DNA of 59,865 nt from Elusimicrobiaceae bacterium. GTDB taxonomy: Bacteria; Elusimicrobiota; Elusimicrobia; Elusimicrobiales; Elusimicrobiaceae. The position numbers and the translations under genes were made by a program. Within the stretch, counting starts at the first letter, position 1. Each line of letters begins with the position of its first letter. This document shows positions 33,735-42,945 of this stretch, in pieces. The stretch covers positions 1 through 59,865 of the forward strand of contig JAFYXM010000006.1 in NCBI GenBank assembly GCA_017546175.1, written 5' to 3'. The notes beneath the pieces were generated by a model that was given only the letters and a program-made list of their open reading frames with translations, had not been told where the DNA came from and made no database searches.

Positions 33735-36139
33735 TTAATTGAACTCCTCAATCTGTTTTCCCACATATCTGCTTTTTTACGATCGTCAAACCAATACTCG
33801 TGTAATAACGGTATTATTTCGTGTTCGATAATGGATGACAATTCTCCATTTTCGATGGTATTTGCTTGTAATTTACAGAAAAAACTGTGCCCGATACAAT
33901 AATCTTTACCCAATGAGTCATCATTACTAATGTCCTTATTTAATTCTTCAATACACGCGATTAGGGAATTAAATTGTTTGTTTTCAAGTCCACTTTGGTA
34001 CTCTCTAAAACCCTCCGTAGCAAAGCCAGGCCCCATTTCAATAAAAGCAAAGCGACGTCGTAATGCGTAATCGATAAGGGCAATGCTTCTGTCAGCCGTA
34101 TTCATCGTGCCTATAATGCGCACGTTTTTAGGGATGGCAAACTTTTCTTCGGAGTATTGCAGTTGAAGATCAATTCCGCGTTTATCACCCTCGATGAGCA
34201 TAAACAATTCGCCGAAGATTTTACTTAAATTACCTCTATTTATCTCGTCGATGATAAAAAAGCACAACTGGTTTTCATCATATTCGGCAGCTTTTTTACA
34301 GAATTTATAGAAAACTCCTTTCTTTATCTCAAAGTTAAGCCCATCACCGGCGGGTCGCCAACCTTCTATAAAATCCTCATATGAATAGTTTTGGTGGAAT
34401 TGAATCATTTGTACTCGCTCTAAGTTTTTCTCACCGATAAGCGAATATGCCAGCCTTTTAACCGCATATGTTTTTCCAGTTCCAGGAGCGCCCTCCAAAA
34501 TAATATTTTTCTTACGTTTCAGCGCCCATTCTATTTCGTCATATTTATCTTTTCCCATATAAACTTCAGAAAAGAAATCCTCCTCATTATAGAGAGGATA
34601 TCGCCGTTCTTGTTCGTCTACTACACCCTCGGAATCCGCAGTAAAGAGAGCGTTTAACTTTTCCACATCCTTGGTATAGTCTGTGATATCAGTAAGCGTT
34701 TTCATCGCAAGAGAATCGGAATGTTTCCAAGAGCCCTTATCAAGCCACTTAACCTCACGTACATTTTTATAATCATCGGTTGTGGATGCATCATATCTAT
34801 ACTCGGATTGCACAACCCCTCTTCCGACGATATTATGTCGGCCATTTTTTACAAACACAATGTCTCCAGGTTTTAATTCATTAACAAATTCCCAGGCCGC
34901 AAGTGCGCAATTCTTAAAAGATTTGTCATTGCCATACGTTTGTTGCATTGCTTGTCTTATTTCTTCTTTTGATTGATAGTCAAATAAAGGTCCTATTTCC
35001 GACCATCCGATGGCCATTATCTCTTTCTTTGAAAATTCTTCCCATTTATTCGCTTTTTCTCCAGGAGAGTATAGCCAATAATGGATTTCCTTCCTTGCCT
35101 GATCTCCGATGGCATCTTGCTCTGATTCTTCTTGAGATATAAGCCATGCATACGCAGAGAGTTCGGGAAAATTAGCAAAAGGAAGTTGCTGGTCTTTAAT
35201 GGCATTAGCACAGTACTCACATACATTTAAATACTCCTGACCGGATGGAGGTTGTTTAGCATCGAAGGATGGAAACTGATTAATAAATTTTTCTGGTAAA
35301 CCCAATGGATCTAACAGGAAATCTCTTGTTACAGAATCTAAACTCAAAAAAGTATACGGTCTAATCCAAAACAAGGCGGAGGTAATATTCCATTTAATTC
35401 CATGTTGATTAAGCACAGTATCATAACACTTAATGAACAGTTCTTTCGTCGATTCAGATTGATCGGATGATCTTAATAATGCAGACTCAAAAAGCTTCCA
35501 CAAATTATCTATATCATTATCACCGCGTTTATCTTCAAAAGCAAAGAAGTTTGATTTAATATTTACCAATATGGGCACACCTGAAAAATCGTGAGGGATT
35601 TCCGCTTTTATATTAAATTCCTTAGCAATTCCCTCGATAATTTTAATTCGATTAGCTTGTGTTATTCCTCGATTAAATAGCGCGAAAACAGTAAACGGAT
35701 CGATATCAGAGGGTGGCAGGTTTGCCTCATTGAACTTCTGAAAATTTAGATTTGCTTCGTCATATATTTTCTTTATTTTTCCAAGGAGATCTACCCTGTT
35801 TTGTTTATAAGTTAGTAGGATATCAGCAAATTCACTATAAAATGAAACCCAAGTAAAATTGTGCATAGAATGCAAGTAATCCTGATATCTGTCGACAGCG
35901 GATGAAAAAGTATAATGATGTTCCTTATTAATCTCATCGTAATTGGGGAGAGATAACACCGGTTTTAATACTTGTTTAAATTCTTCTTCATTGGTAATGG
36001 ATAGGAGAGGTTTTTCAATTTCAATCCCGAACCATTTGGTTACAGTTCTAAGAGCGCTAGCATAATGTTGAGCTGTTTTTTCACTATATTTTTCCTCATG
36101 ATTTTTCATCCAGCTTTTGAATGCGTTTGCGTTATTCAT
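33731..36139 (-). CDS. mcrB: McrB-type AAA+ motor with EVE/PUA-like reader module
   Basis: 802 residues. Residues 1-40 resemble the SAM-like core-binding domain of integrases (EKYSEKTAQHYASALRTVTK). Residues about 351-490 (IHYWLYSPGEKANKWEEFSK, GDIVFVKNGRHNIVGRGVV) look like an EVE/PUA-type domain of the kind that reads modified bases. The AAA+ domain has Walker A GAPGTGKT (549-556), Walker B FFIIDEINRGN and the McrB signature GTMNTADRSIALIDYALRRR. It should be the NTP-driven translocase partner of McrC, with target choice through the EVE-like module (inference). Confidence 0.92.
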   Translation of the reverse strand: MNNANAFKSWMKNHEEKYSEKTAQHYASALRTVTKWFGIEIEKPLLSITNEEEFKQVLKPVLSLPNYDEINKEHHYTFSSAVDRYQDYLHSMHNFTWVSFYSEFADILLTYKQNRVDLLGKIKKIYDEANLNFQKFNEANLPPSDIDPFTVFALFNRGITQANRIKIIEGIAKEFNIKAEIPHDFSGVPILVNIKSNFFAFEDKRGDNDIDNLWKLFESALLRSSDQSESTKELFIKCYDTVLNQHGIKWNITSALFWIRPYTFLSLDSVTRDFLLDPLGLPEKFINQFPSFDAKQPPSGQEYLNVCEYCANAIKDQQLPFANFPELSAYAWLISQEESEQDAIGDQARKEIHYWLYSPGEKANKWEEFSKKEIMAIGWSEIGPLFDYQSKEEIRQAMQQTYGNDKSFKNCALAAWEFVNELKPGDIVFVKNGRHNIVGRGVVQSEYRYDASTTDDYKNVREVKWLDKGSWKHSDSLAMKTLTDITDYTKDVEKLNALFTADSEGVVDEQERRYPLYNEEDFFSEVYMGKDKYDEIEWALKRKKNIILEGAPGTGKTYAVKRLAYSLIGEKNLERVQMIQFHQNYSYEDFIEGWRPAGDGLNFEIKKGVFYKFCKKAAEYDENQLCFFIIDEINRGNLSKIFGELFMLIEGDKRGIDLQLQYSEEKFAIPKNVRIIGTMNTADRSIALIDYALRRRFAFIEMGPGFATEGFREYQSGLENKQFNSLIACIEELNKDISNDDSLGKDYCIGHSFFCKLQANTIENGELSSIIEHEIIPLLHEYWFDDRKKADMWENRLRSSIK

Positions 36140-36178
36140 TCATATCCTCCTAAACTTCACTTTTCTCGATAAAATAGA

Positions 36179-38068
36179 TTATCTATCCGACTTATAGAAA
36201 AATCTTCCTTCAGGCATTTTAATATTGGGGACCCATAAAGGTTGTCCATCCCATTTCTGCTCCACTCGTCCATTTAATCTATACATGGTTAGGACCGGCT
36301 TAGTTGTTTCTGCTTTGCTAAGTCTCCTGTCGTCAGGCGAGAGCAATGTTCCGGTCCCTTTGCTAATGTTTCTATCTCGGCGAATAATTAATCTGCCTAA
36401 TGTGCAACCAGGCGTATTTGTTGCTTTCCAGGCTTCTAAACAGCTTATAAATGATCTTGGGGACCAATCTTCTTCAGAAGTGAGACTAATTTGTCCGGTT
36501 AATTGTATCAAGAAATCAACATCCACATCATATTCGCCGTCTTGATATTCGTTCAAAAGTTCGTCAAGCGATTGCGTGTTTTCGGCAGAAGGATAGAATG
36601 GGAAATAATCGACTCCACCCGCAATCATATCTACCGATTCTCTATCAATTACGCATCTTCTCGTTGGGCTAATGCTCGGCGGATATATCAAGCGAATTTG
36701 GTCTATGGGGAGTTGTTGAATTTGCTTTAATAAAGCTGTATTTGCCATGTTCATTTCCGTAAACGCTTTTAACATGGATGGTGGAATAAAAATTCTCATT
36801 AAACCTCTGTCCCTGTCGTATCCAAACATACGACAATGTTGCCAATAAGTATCAGCTTGTGGCATTTTTGTTTTGCGACAGTAGTAAATTATTTGTAAAG
36901 CAGGGAATGTGATACCTCTGCCTAAACAGTTTCCACCTACTACGATATTGAAACCCTCGTCAAACGACCGAGTTCCTGTGTTCCGAGAGTTCATAACATA
37001 AATATTAATTTGAGGATTATTTTCGTCTAATAATTCAAACGCTTTACAACAGATGTTTTCAAAGGGTTGAATGTCGGGCTTAGTGGTATGCAAATCTTCC
37101 CAAGCTACACGAATTCCGTCTCGAAGTTCTTGTTCATCAGCTCTTAGCAATAGGTTTAGAAACTCGGCAATTTTGTTAGCGGTGGCTTCTTGGTCTTGCA
37201 TCCGCACGCTTGGGTGTATCATAAAATTACACACATTTTGCCTATTTAAAGCTAAATCGGATGCACTAACAAGAAATGCCATAAACGCTTGTCTTAGACC
37301 GTCAGGGATTTGCGTCTCCGCCTCTCTTATTGTAATTAATTCATCCTCGTTGACAGGTTTAATACACAATGGAGTCGGCTCTGAATAAAAAAAGTCTCCG
37401 CCTAAATATCCCGTACCTGGAGCAAAGTAATGCACAAATAACGGCCTATATCCTGACTCTTGGGTTTGTAAAAATAGGGCCTGTGGTGTTGCTGTTAATT
37501 GTAAATAAATAGCATGTGCAGATAGGGCTCGAATTTCGTTTAGGGTTCTAAAAATAGTGCTTTCCGCTCGTCTATTAACCATCGTATTGAGACTAGTGGC
37601 GTCTGCCTCATCATCTACAATAAAAATGGGTTGTCCTTGACATATGCCACTATTGTGGAGATAGTTTTTCCATTTTCTAAGAACACTAGCGTTTTTTTTA
37701 AGTACGATTATGATGGGCTTACGCAGTCCACAAGTCTGCAGTCTAATAGAATCATGTTCACCACAAACAGTAAAATCTTCACTCAAGTAAGTTTCAGTTC
37801 TCCGAAGTGTTTGCTGTTGAAGTCCCGTTATTCCGGAAGTTAGGAGAATAAATATCTTGTACCCTGCATCAGCGGCAGCTGTAATGACGCCAAAAACATG
37901 GCTCGTCTTACCACTTTGGACGTTTCCTAACAATAAGCCGGCCGGTCTTTGCATTTGAGAAAACCCCTGCAATTTAGGGATTATAGATGTGGCGGTATTC
38001 CTAACGGCATCCGCGAGTCCAGGTTTATCATTTAATCGAGCGAGATAATTGTTTAATTTTTCACACAT
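36179..38068 (-). CDS. Z1-domain superfamily II ATPase
   Basis: 629 residues. Helicase-type Walker A GNVQSGKTSH (48-57) and Walker B IFIVDDEADAT (about 149-159) are followed by LTATPQALFLQ and NIVVGGNCLGRGITFPALQI (motif V-like) and QHCRMFGYDRDRG (motif VI-like). This is the Z1 family (Pfam PF10593), known from restriction-modification-type gene neighbourhoods with C5 methyltransferases. It probably moves on or remodels DNA to feed the PLD nuclease. The start overlaps the nuclease stop by 8 bases; 39 bp separate it from mcrB. Confidence 0.9.
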   Translation of the reverse strand: MCEKLNNYLARLNDKPGLADAVRNTATSIIPKLQGFSQMQRPAGLLLGNVQSGKTSHVFGVITAAADAGYKIFILLTSGITGLQQQTLRRTETYLSEDFTVCGEHDSIRLQTCGLRKPIIIVLKKNASVLRKWKNYLHNSGICQGQPIFIVDDEADATSLNTMVNRRAESTIFRTLNEIRALSAHAIYLQLTATPQALFLQTQESGYRPLFVHYFAPGTGYLGGDFFYSEPTPLCIKPVNEDELITIREAETQIPDGLRQAFMAFLVSASDLALNRQNVCNFMIHPSVRMQDQEATANKIAEFLNLLLRADEQELRDGIRVAWEDLHTTKPDIQPFENICCKAFELLDENNPQINIYVMNSRNTGTRSFDEGFNIVVGGNCLGRGITFPALQIIYYCRKTKMPQADTYWQHCRMFGYDRDRGLMRIFIPPSMLKAFTEMNMANTALLKQIQQLPIDQIRLIYPPSISPTRRCVIDRESVDMIAGGVDYFPFYPSAENTQSLDELLNEYQDGEYDVDVDFLIQLTGQISLTSEEDWSPRSFISCLEAWKATNTPGCTLGRLIIRRDRNISKGTGTLLSPDDRRLSKAETTKPVLTMYRLNGRVEQKWDGQPLWVPNIKMPEGRFFYKSDR

Positions 38069-39107
38069 GTTGGACTAGCTCTACAAACCACGTGTTCGGG
38101 ATTTCGGTCTTCGTCATTCGCAGAGTATCTTTTCCAAAATTCCGGAGTGTATCGGCTGTAATCAGGTCTCCGAGTCTTATCACTCCGGCCTCTTCGAGTT
38201 GCCCTTTAATCCATCGGCCCAATATTTGTAAATCAAAGCTCGAGCGGAAGTTTTTATTATAATCGCCACCGGTGTAGCACTTAAATTTCCATCCATCATT
38301 CGTTATTGCTATAAATTCCTGTCTAGGGTAGTTCTCAGAACGTGTTACTGTAACTGGTGCAATCAATTCAACTTCATACCAAGGACGTGGGATAACAAAG
38401 CCATTTTGCCCCTCTCTGCCTTTGCCAAAAAAAACATTTAAATTGCTTTTTTCTGTCGGTTTCAGAGGGATATCAATGTATGTCTGTGTCAATACTTGCC
38501 TCGCTCGTAAAAACTCCTCCGGCGTGGCTTTATCTACGTTAGAAATTCCCTCCAAGGGAGAACGGGCCTGATTAAATCTCTCCGGATGCCACTGAGAAAG
38601 CGGTAATGTTGAAGTCGGATGCAAGCGACTCAAAAAGTTAGTAGCCTGCGTGATAATATTGCTATCGTTTTCCTGATCTGCCAAAATGCTCACCTCAAAG
38701 CTTGGGTGCGCTGCAGAAAGGTCATCTAGGTTTGACGAACCGATAATTGTAGCAAACGGATTTCCACCCCGAGAAAAGCAATATACTTTACCATGAAATT
38801 TAAAGTCTTTAACAACAGACACATTGCCACGTTCATGTTCCGTTAAATAGGAATTAAGTTTTGTGGCTGCATCATACTGAACTCTAGATATGCCTTCAAA
38901 AAAATGCATCCCAATAATTAGATTGATTTGGACTTGTCGATTTTCATTACGAGCGAGCATTTCTTGTAACTCCGTTAATGAATCCGCAGAGATATATCCT
39001 GATGCAAGATTTACAGCATCCGCATTGGTAAACATGTCAAAAAATGCATCACGGAAAGTGTATGAACCCTGATTTAGGGGTGGTATTTTAGAAGTAAGTA
39101 ACCGCAT
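38061..39107 (-). CDS. NgoFVII-family restriction endonuclease (PLD/HKD nuclease)
   Basis: 348 residues. A single phospholipase-D-type site, FHGKVYCF (His105, Lys107) followed by IIGSSNLDDL, defines the nuclease, which needs no metal and would dimerise to form one active site, as in BfiI. After residue 240 a beta-rich domain (YEVELIAPVTVTRSENYPRQ to the C-terminus) resembles the B3-like DNA-recognition part of the NgoFVII/BfiI type. It would give sequence-specific cutting, with the neighbouring methyltransferase protecting the site. One base separates it from the methyltransferase stop. Confidence 0.85.
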   Translation of the reverse strand: MRLLTSKIPPLNQGSYTFRDAFFDMFTNADAVNLASGYISADSLTELQEMLARNENRQVQINLIIGMHFFEGISRVQYDAATKLNSYLTEHERGNVSVVKDFKFHGKVYCFSRGGNPFATIIGSSNLDDLSAAHPSFEVSILADQENDSNIITQATNFLSRLHPTSTLPLSQWHPERFNQARSPLEGISNVDKATPEEFLRARQVLTQTYIDIPLKPTEKSNLNVFFGKGREGQNGFVIPRPWYEVELIAPVTVTRSENYPRQEFIAITNDGWKFKCYTGGDYNKNFRSSFDLQILGRWIKGQLEEAGVIRLGDLITADTLRNFGKDTLRMTKTEIPNTWFVELVQHV

Positions 39108-39108
39108 A

Positions 39109-40191
39109 CTATTTCCCTGCTGTTTTGATTTTTTGTTTAGCAGTCGTCTTTTTCTGTTCTTCTAATACCTTATACAGATCGACATGTTTATACTTGCCAG
39201 TAAAAAGTGGCATAAGTGCTTTGGCTACTGGCAAAACTCCTGTTGGTGGAACAGCATTTCCAATTTGTCTCCTGACCTCTGCAATTGAACCACAGAATCG
39301 GAATGTATCAGGAAAAGTTTGAATTCTTGCACGCTCTCTATTCGTTAAAGGTCGAGGTTCGGAGTAGTGATAGCCCCAAGTGCCACCACCACCGGCCGCA
39401 ATAATAGTCTTGGAGGGTTCGTTGCGATGTAATCTTCTGTAAACATGGCTAATCATACCATGTACATAAAGAGGGCTATCTTCCGGAATGTCTTTGTAGT
39501 TTCCGCCTTCGGGAATTAACTTGAGAAGTTGTTCTGTTCGAGAAGTGATATTGATTTTTTCGTTGTTATATTTAACTTTTTCTACGCCTTCTAATGCTTC
39601 TCCGGCCGTAACAAACGGTTTATTCCCATTTGGTCCATGAGTTGGTTTTGGATGTTGGAACGGAAAACCCGTGTCTACACGAATACCAACGATTAATACA
39701 CGTTCTCTAATTTGGGGAACTCCGTATTCAGAAAAGTTATACAGTTTTGGATATAAAATATAACCAGGAGCGATGTTTTGGAAGTCAGAAATAATCTGTT
39801 CAATGGCTTTCCCTTTATTTGCAGATAAAATTCCTTTTACGTTTTCCGCTACAAATGCTTTCGGTTTCTTTGCCTCTACAAAGCGTAGGAAACTCTTATA
39901 CAAATTTCCACGTTTTCCGTTTAGTCCAGGTCTTTTCCACACGACAGAGAAATCTTGGCAAGGAAATCCGCCAATGATTAAGTCGCAATTAGGAATTGAT
40001 TTGTCTTTGGCAGGCTCGACAGCTTGAATGTCTCCGCAATATATTACATCTCCAAAATTCTTCTTGAAGGTTTCACAGGCATTCGCCTCAAAATCATTTG
40101 CCCATACTACCTCGTACCCTGCCTTATGAAAGCCCCAATCGAGACCTCCACAACCGGAAAATAAAGATATTAATTTTGGTTTAGAAGACAT
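39109..40191 (-). CDS. DNA cytosine-5 methyltransferase
   Basis: 360 residues with all main C5-methyltransferase motifs: I LISLFSGCGGLDWGF, IV GGFPCQDFS (catalytic Cys78), VI FVAENVKG, VIII QIRERVLIVG, IX TNRERARIQTFP and X RQIGNAVPP. The target-recognition region between VIII and IX is short (about 110 residues). First gene of the five-gene operon; its Lys-rich C-terminus abuts the PLD nuclease gene. It should protect host DNA from the nuclease; the target sequence cannot be read from the protein. Confidence 0.95.
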   Translation of the reverse strand: MSSKPKLISLFSGCGGLDWGFHKAGYEVVWANDFEANACETFKKNFGDVIYCGDIQAVEPAKDKSIPNCDLIIGGFPCQDFSVVWKRPGLNGKRGNLYKSFLRFVEAKKPKAFVAENVKGILSANKGKAIEQIISDFQNIAPGYILYPKLYNFSEYGVPQIRERVLIVGIRVDTGFPFQHPKPTHGPNGNKPFVTAGEALEGVEKVKYNNEKINITSRTEQLLKLIPEGGNYKDIPEDSPLYVHGMISHVYRRLHRNEPSKTIIAAGGGGTWGYHYSEPRPLTNRERARIQTFPDTFRFCGSIAEVRRQIGNAVPPTGVLPVAKALMPLFTGKYKHVDLYKVLEEQKKTTAKQKIKTAGK

Positions 40192-40284
40192 AAGAACTCC
40201 CTTAAATTGGCTTTAACCTTATTTTAACAAATACAAGGCCCTATTGGTACTATTTTGCCCCTTCTAATAGTATAGCATTCCAAG

Positions 40285-40302
40285 ACGACAACCCCTTGTC
40301 GT
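40285..40302. promoter_or_regulatory. Inverted repeat in the promoter region of the methyltransferase operon
   Basis: Perfect 7-bp arms ACGACAA/TTGTCGT around CCCC. On the minus strand it lies just upstream of an extended -10 (TGCTATACT), near where a -35 box would fall, so it may be an operator. No T run follows on either strand, so it is not a terminator. Confidence 0.45.
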
Positions 40303-40308
40303 GAATAA

Positions 40309-40512
40309 ATGGCCCAAGAAGCGGGAATTACCAGTACGATACCGAAACTGAGACATACCTATGCATGCGAACTAGCCAGAAAGGGTATAAACTTATATGC
40401 GCTTGCCAAGCTATTAGGCATTACCCCACTGACAGCGCAAGAAACTTATGGGGCTTTTATGCCTAAAGTAGATGTAAACGCCATCATTAGCGGGTTGCCT
40501 GTTTACAATTGA
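40309..40512 (+). pseudogene. 3' fragment of a tyrosine recombinase gene
   Basis: 67 codons matching the C-terminal end of the integrase at 42946: KLRHTYACELARKGINLYALAKLLG (HxxR box) and a final ETYGAF tyrosine region. The usual GH before the tyrosine is lost (LLGITPLTAQETY), and the core-binding and first catalytic-Arg parts are missing. A left-over integrase end, marking a junction between two mobile units. Confidence 0.75.
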
Positions 40513-40575
40513 TCAAACTCTCCTTACTTGGCAACTAGTCGCCTCCCCGGTTTAAAAGCCGGGGATATTGTTTGA

Positions 40576-41385
40576 CTAATATTTGGCTATTTTTTCCAGG
40601 TATGCTTTTTGAAATTTAATGAGCACATCCCATAGACCCATTTGCCCAAAACACCATAATAAAAGCCCAATATTAGGAGAATTATAATGTGATTGGGCAA
40701 TTTTCCATGCCTGCGCAGAGGAAAGCTTCTTTCCTTGTTTTGTTAAAAAATACGCGTATGTTACAGGATCTTTTTTCTTGAATTGAGATACAAGATTTTT
40801 ATCCACTTGTATGAGTTTTCCAAATAATTTTCTTTGTTGCCAGTCGGATAATTCTGGAAGTATCGATTTATAATTTTTTATCAAAAACTCTAGCGGAAAA
40901 TGATCTAATATAACTTTGGCACAAGTATCACTTGGTGTTTTATTCCAAATTTTCCAAACAATATCTGTATATTCTACATTCCAGTTTTTCAGCAGAATTT
41001 TTAATGCACGTTCCCTAACCAGTGTATATTTGGAAGATAGGAATAGGGAAAGAATTGATTTTTGCTCTTCTTTAGCTAAATGAGGGTATAAGCAAGTAAT
41101 GACAAATGCGCAGGAATCTCTTTTCGGGAAAGATGGTATTGATATTTTTTTCAATAAATTGGAAATTAAAACTTTATGAGTCGACATCTGTTTGTTTTCA
41201 ATATCGCGAGCTATTTTTTTTACCACCACCTTACGAATATCGGGCGATTGTTTGAATGACAAATCGAACATCATGCATGCTTGCTTAGGCGAAAGAGTAT
41301 TAATAAGAGCTGAAAGAAAAGTTGAATATGGTGGGATATAGGGTTTTTCGATAAAAAATTTATTTATATATTCTACTTTGTCCAT
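40576..41385 (-). CDS. Hypothetical HEAT-like helical repeat protein
   Basis: 269 residues, cytoplasmic, almost entirely helical with repeated amphipathic pairs (for example ACMMFDLSFKQSPDIRKVVV, ILSLFLSSKYTLVRERALKI), reminiscent of HEAT repeats. AGGAG precedes the ATG. It is AT-rich like its upstream neighbour (41435-42766), 49 bp away on the same strand; the two probably form an operon. No family recognised. Its location between integrase genes suggests defence or element-encoded cargo. Confidence 0.7.
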   Translation of the reverse strand: MDKVEYINKFFIEKPYIPPYSTFLSALINTLSPKQACMMFDLSFKQSPDIRKVVVKKIARDIENKQMSTHKVLISNLLKKISIPSFPKRDSCAFVITCLYPHLAKEEQKSILSLFLSSKYTLVRERALKILLKNWNVEYTDIVWKIWNKTPSDTCAKVILDHFPLEFLIKNYKSILPELSDWQQRKLFGKLIQVDKNLVSQFKKKDPVTYAYFLTKQGKKLSSAQAWKIAQSHYNSPNIGLLLWCFGQMGLWDVLIKFQKAYLEKIAKY

Positions 41386-41434
41386 ATACGCATCTCCTAA
41401 TTGTTACATATCTTGAAATTGCTTGAATTGTAAG

Positions 41435-42766
41435 CTACTTATTGATTTTCTTTTTATTCTTCAATTTCCATAGAAAGAAATATTTGTTTTCTTTTTTTGC
41501 TTGATTTTCTTCTAATAATTCAACGACTTTATTTTGAGCTCCATGCATAATATTAGAAATTCCACCAGATAACGATACAGCCTGTCCAACTGAACCAATT
41601 ATTCCATTCATTGCACACACTCCTAATGTGGAGAGCATAACCAATGAGGAACCAAGCCATTTCTGCAATCTTCCTTCTCGTGCAAAATTAATTTTAGCTT
41701 CTAGTTCTGTGAGTTGTGGATATATTTCTTGGTCATATAATGTTTTTAAATTTATTGAATTAGAATGTTTCTGTTCCAAAAAATTTGTTACTGCATTTCT
41801 GTATCTATTGAAAGCATCTTTTTCTTCCTCGCGTAAATGCAAGATATTTTCTACAGAAACACCGCCAATTATAGGTAAGTCACAGTTGTCTGGTACAACT
41901 AATCCTTGCTTTAATATTTTACCCTCAGTTTCGTTAGACGATAAGAATTGGGCAATTCGCACATCCAGAGGCACATCAGTAATCATTTTGGCATTATAAA
42001 TTTCGGAATGAGCAGCCGTTGAATAGGATTCTGCTAAAGATTCTAATATCAAATCGTTTAATAATTTTTGTTTAATATTTTTTTGCCGAATAACATTTCC
42101 ATCTTTATAATAAGCTAAATCTGGGAAATATCTCATAGGAAAAGTCTTGATTAAATGCCCGTGAGGCACTATCCCATCTAAATTTGAAAATGCAATAGAG
42201 ACGGTTCCAGGGAAATCATAATGTACACTCATAGAAGCTTGATTAAGGTACTGACTGGCTAATTTCCCTAAGCCAAAAGGACTTTGTTCTGTTAAACATT
42301 TACGTAAACAATCACGACATATCCCAACATTTTCCATTCGAATATGAATAATTCCGACATTGATTAGAGATGCATAAGTTAGGAGCAAAGCTAGTCTCTT
42401 TCTAAGTTCCTCAATCAAATCACATATTATTTGTTCATCACTATAATCAATTTTTTCAAATGAGATGGGATCCCAAATCAAATACACAATGTCTGCATAT
42501 AAACTTGCAAACAGAGAAAATGTTTGTGCTCTCCTGATTTTGCAGTTTATTTCATTACATCCGCCGATACCTGATAAATCGGGATTTGGAAAAAACATAA
42601 AAGGTGTGTAAGTCAGGTGCGAATCAGCGTCTTCTATAATATTTTGTATATCTTTTGTTAGGGAAACTATGTGTTCTATTGAATTCGTTTGCAAAAAAGA
42701 ATCTAATGTTTCGTAATTTGTAATTTGTTGTTTGTACAAACATTCAATAATAGCATGCTTTTTCAT
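41435..42766 (-). CDS. Hypothetical protein with C-terminal membrane segment
   Basis: 443 residues from the second of two adjacent ATGs, with AGGGAG upstream; the frame extends to 42814. Visible features: a Cys-rich spot CRDCLRKC near residue 170, LPIIGGVSVENILHLREEEK around 300, a long coiled-coil-like segment, then a hydrophobic stretch (LGSSLVMLSTLGVCAMNGII) that could insert in a membrane, and a basic end. I recognise no family. A cytoplasmic sensor plus C-terminal membrane segment is the layout of several abortive-infection effectors, which is only an analogy. Confidence 0.7.
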   Translation of the reverse strand: MKKHAIIECLYKQQITNYETLDSFLQTNSIEHIVSLTKDIQNIIEDADSHLTYTPFMFFPNPDLSGIGGCNEINCKIRRAQTFSLFASLYADIVYLIWDPISFEKIDYSDEQIICDLIEELRKRLALLLTYASLINVGIIHIRMENVGICRDCLRKCLTEQSPFGLGKLASQYLNQASMSVHYDFPGTVSIAFSNLDGIVPHGHLIKTFPMRYFPDLAYYKDGNVIRQKNIKQKLLNDLILESLAESYSTAAHSEIYNAKMITDVPLDVRIAQFLSSNETEGKILKQGLVVPDNCDLPIIGGVSVENILHLREEEKDAFNRYRNAVTNFLEQKHSNSINLKTLYDQEIYPQLTELEAKINFAREGRLQKWLGSSLVMLSTLGVCAMNGIIGSVGQAVSLSGGISNIMHGAQNKVVELLEENQAKKENKYFFLWKLKNKKKINK

Positions 42767-42945
42767 CATCTTCTCCCTTCTTATTTTTTCTAAAAATATT
42801 ATACAAAATACCATTTCGGGCTATTATATAGTAATTATTTTAAATTATATTTTATATCGTAACGATAATCTTCATTTACAACTTGACTTCCATCCCTATA
42901 AGAAGCGTGAATGTACATGTAAAACACTTCTTACAGGAGATTATT

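Noticed and set aside
32706..40191. DISARM assignment of the operon (PLD nuclease plus C5 methyltransferase)
   Set aside because: The DISARM helicase (DrmA) and DUF1998 (DrmB) components are absent; the motor here is Z1 and the nuclease is NgoFVII-like with a recognition domain.
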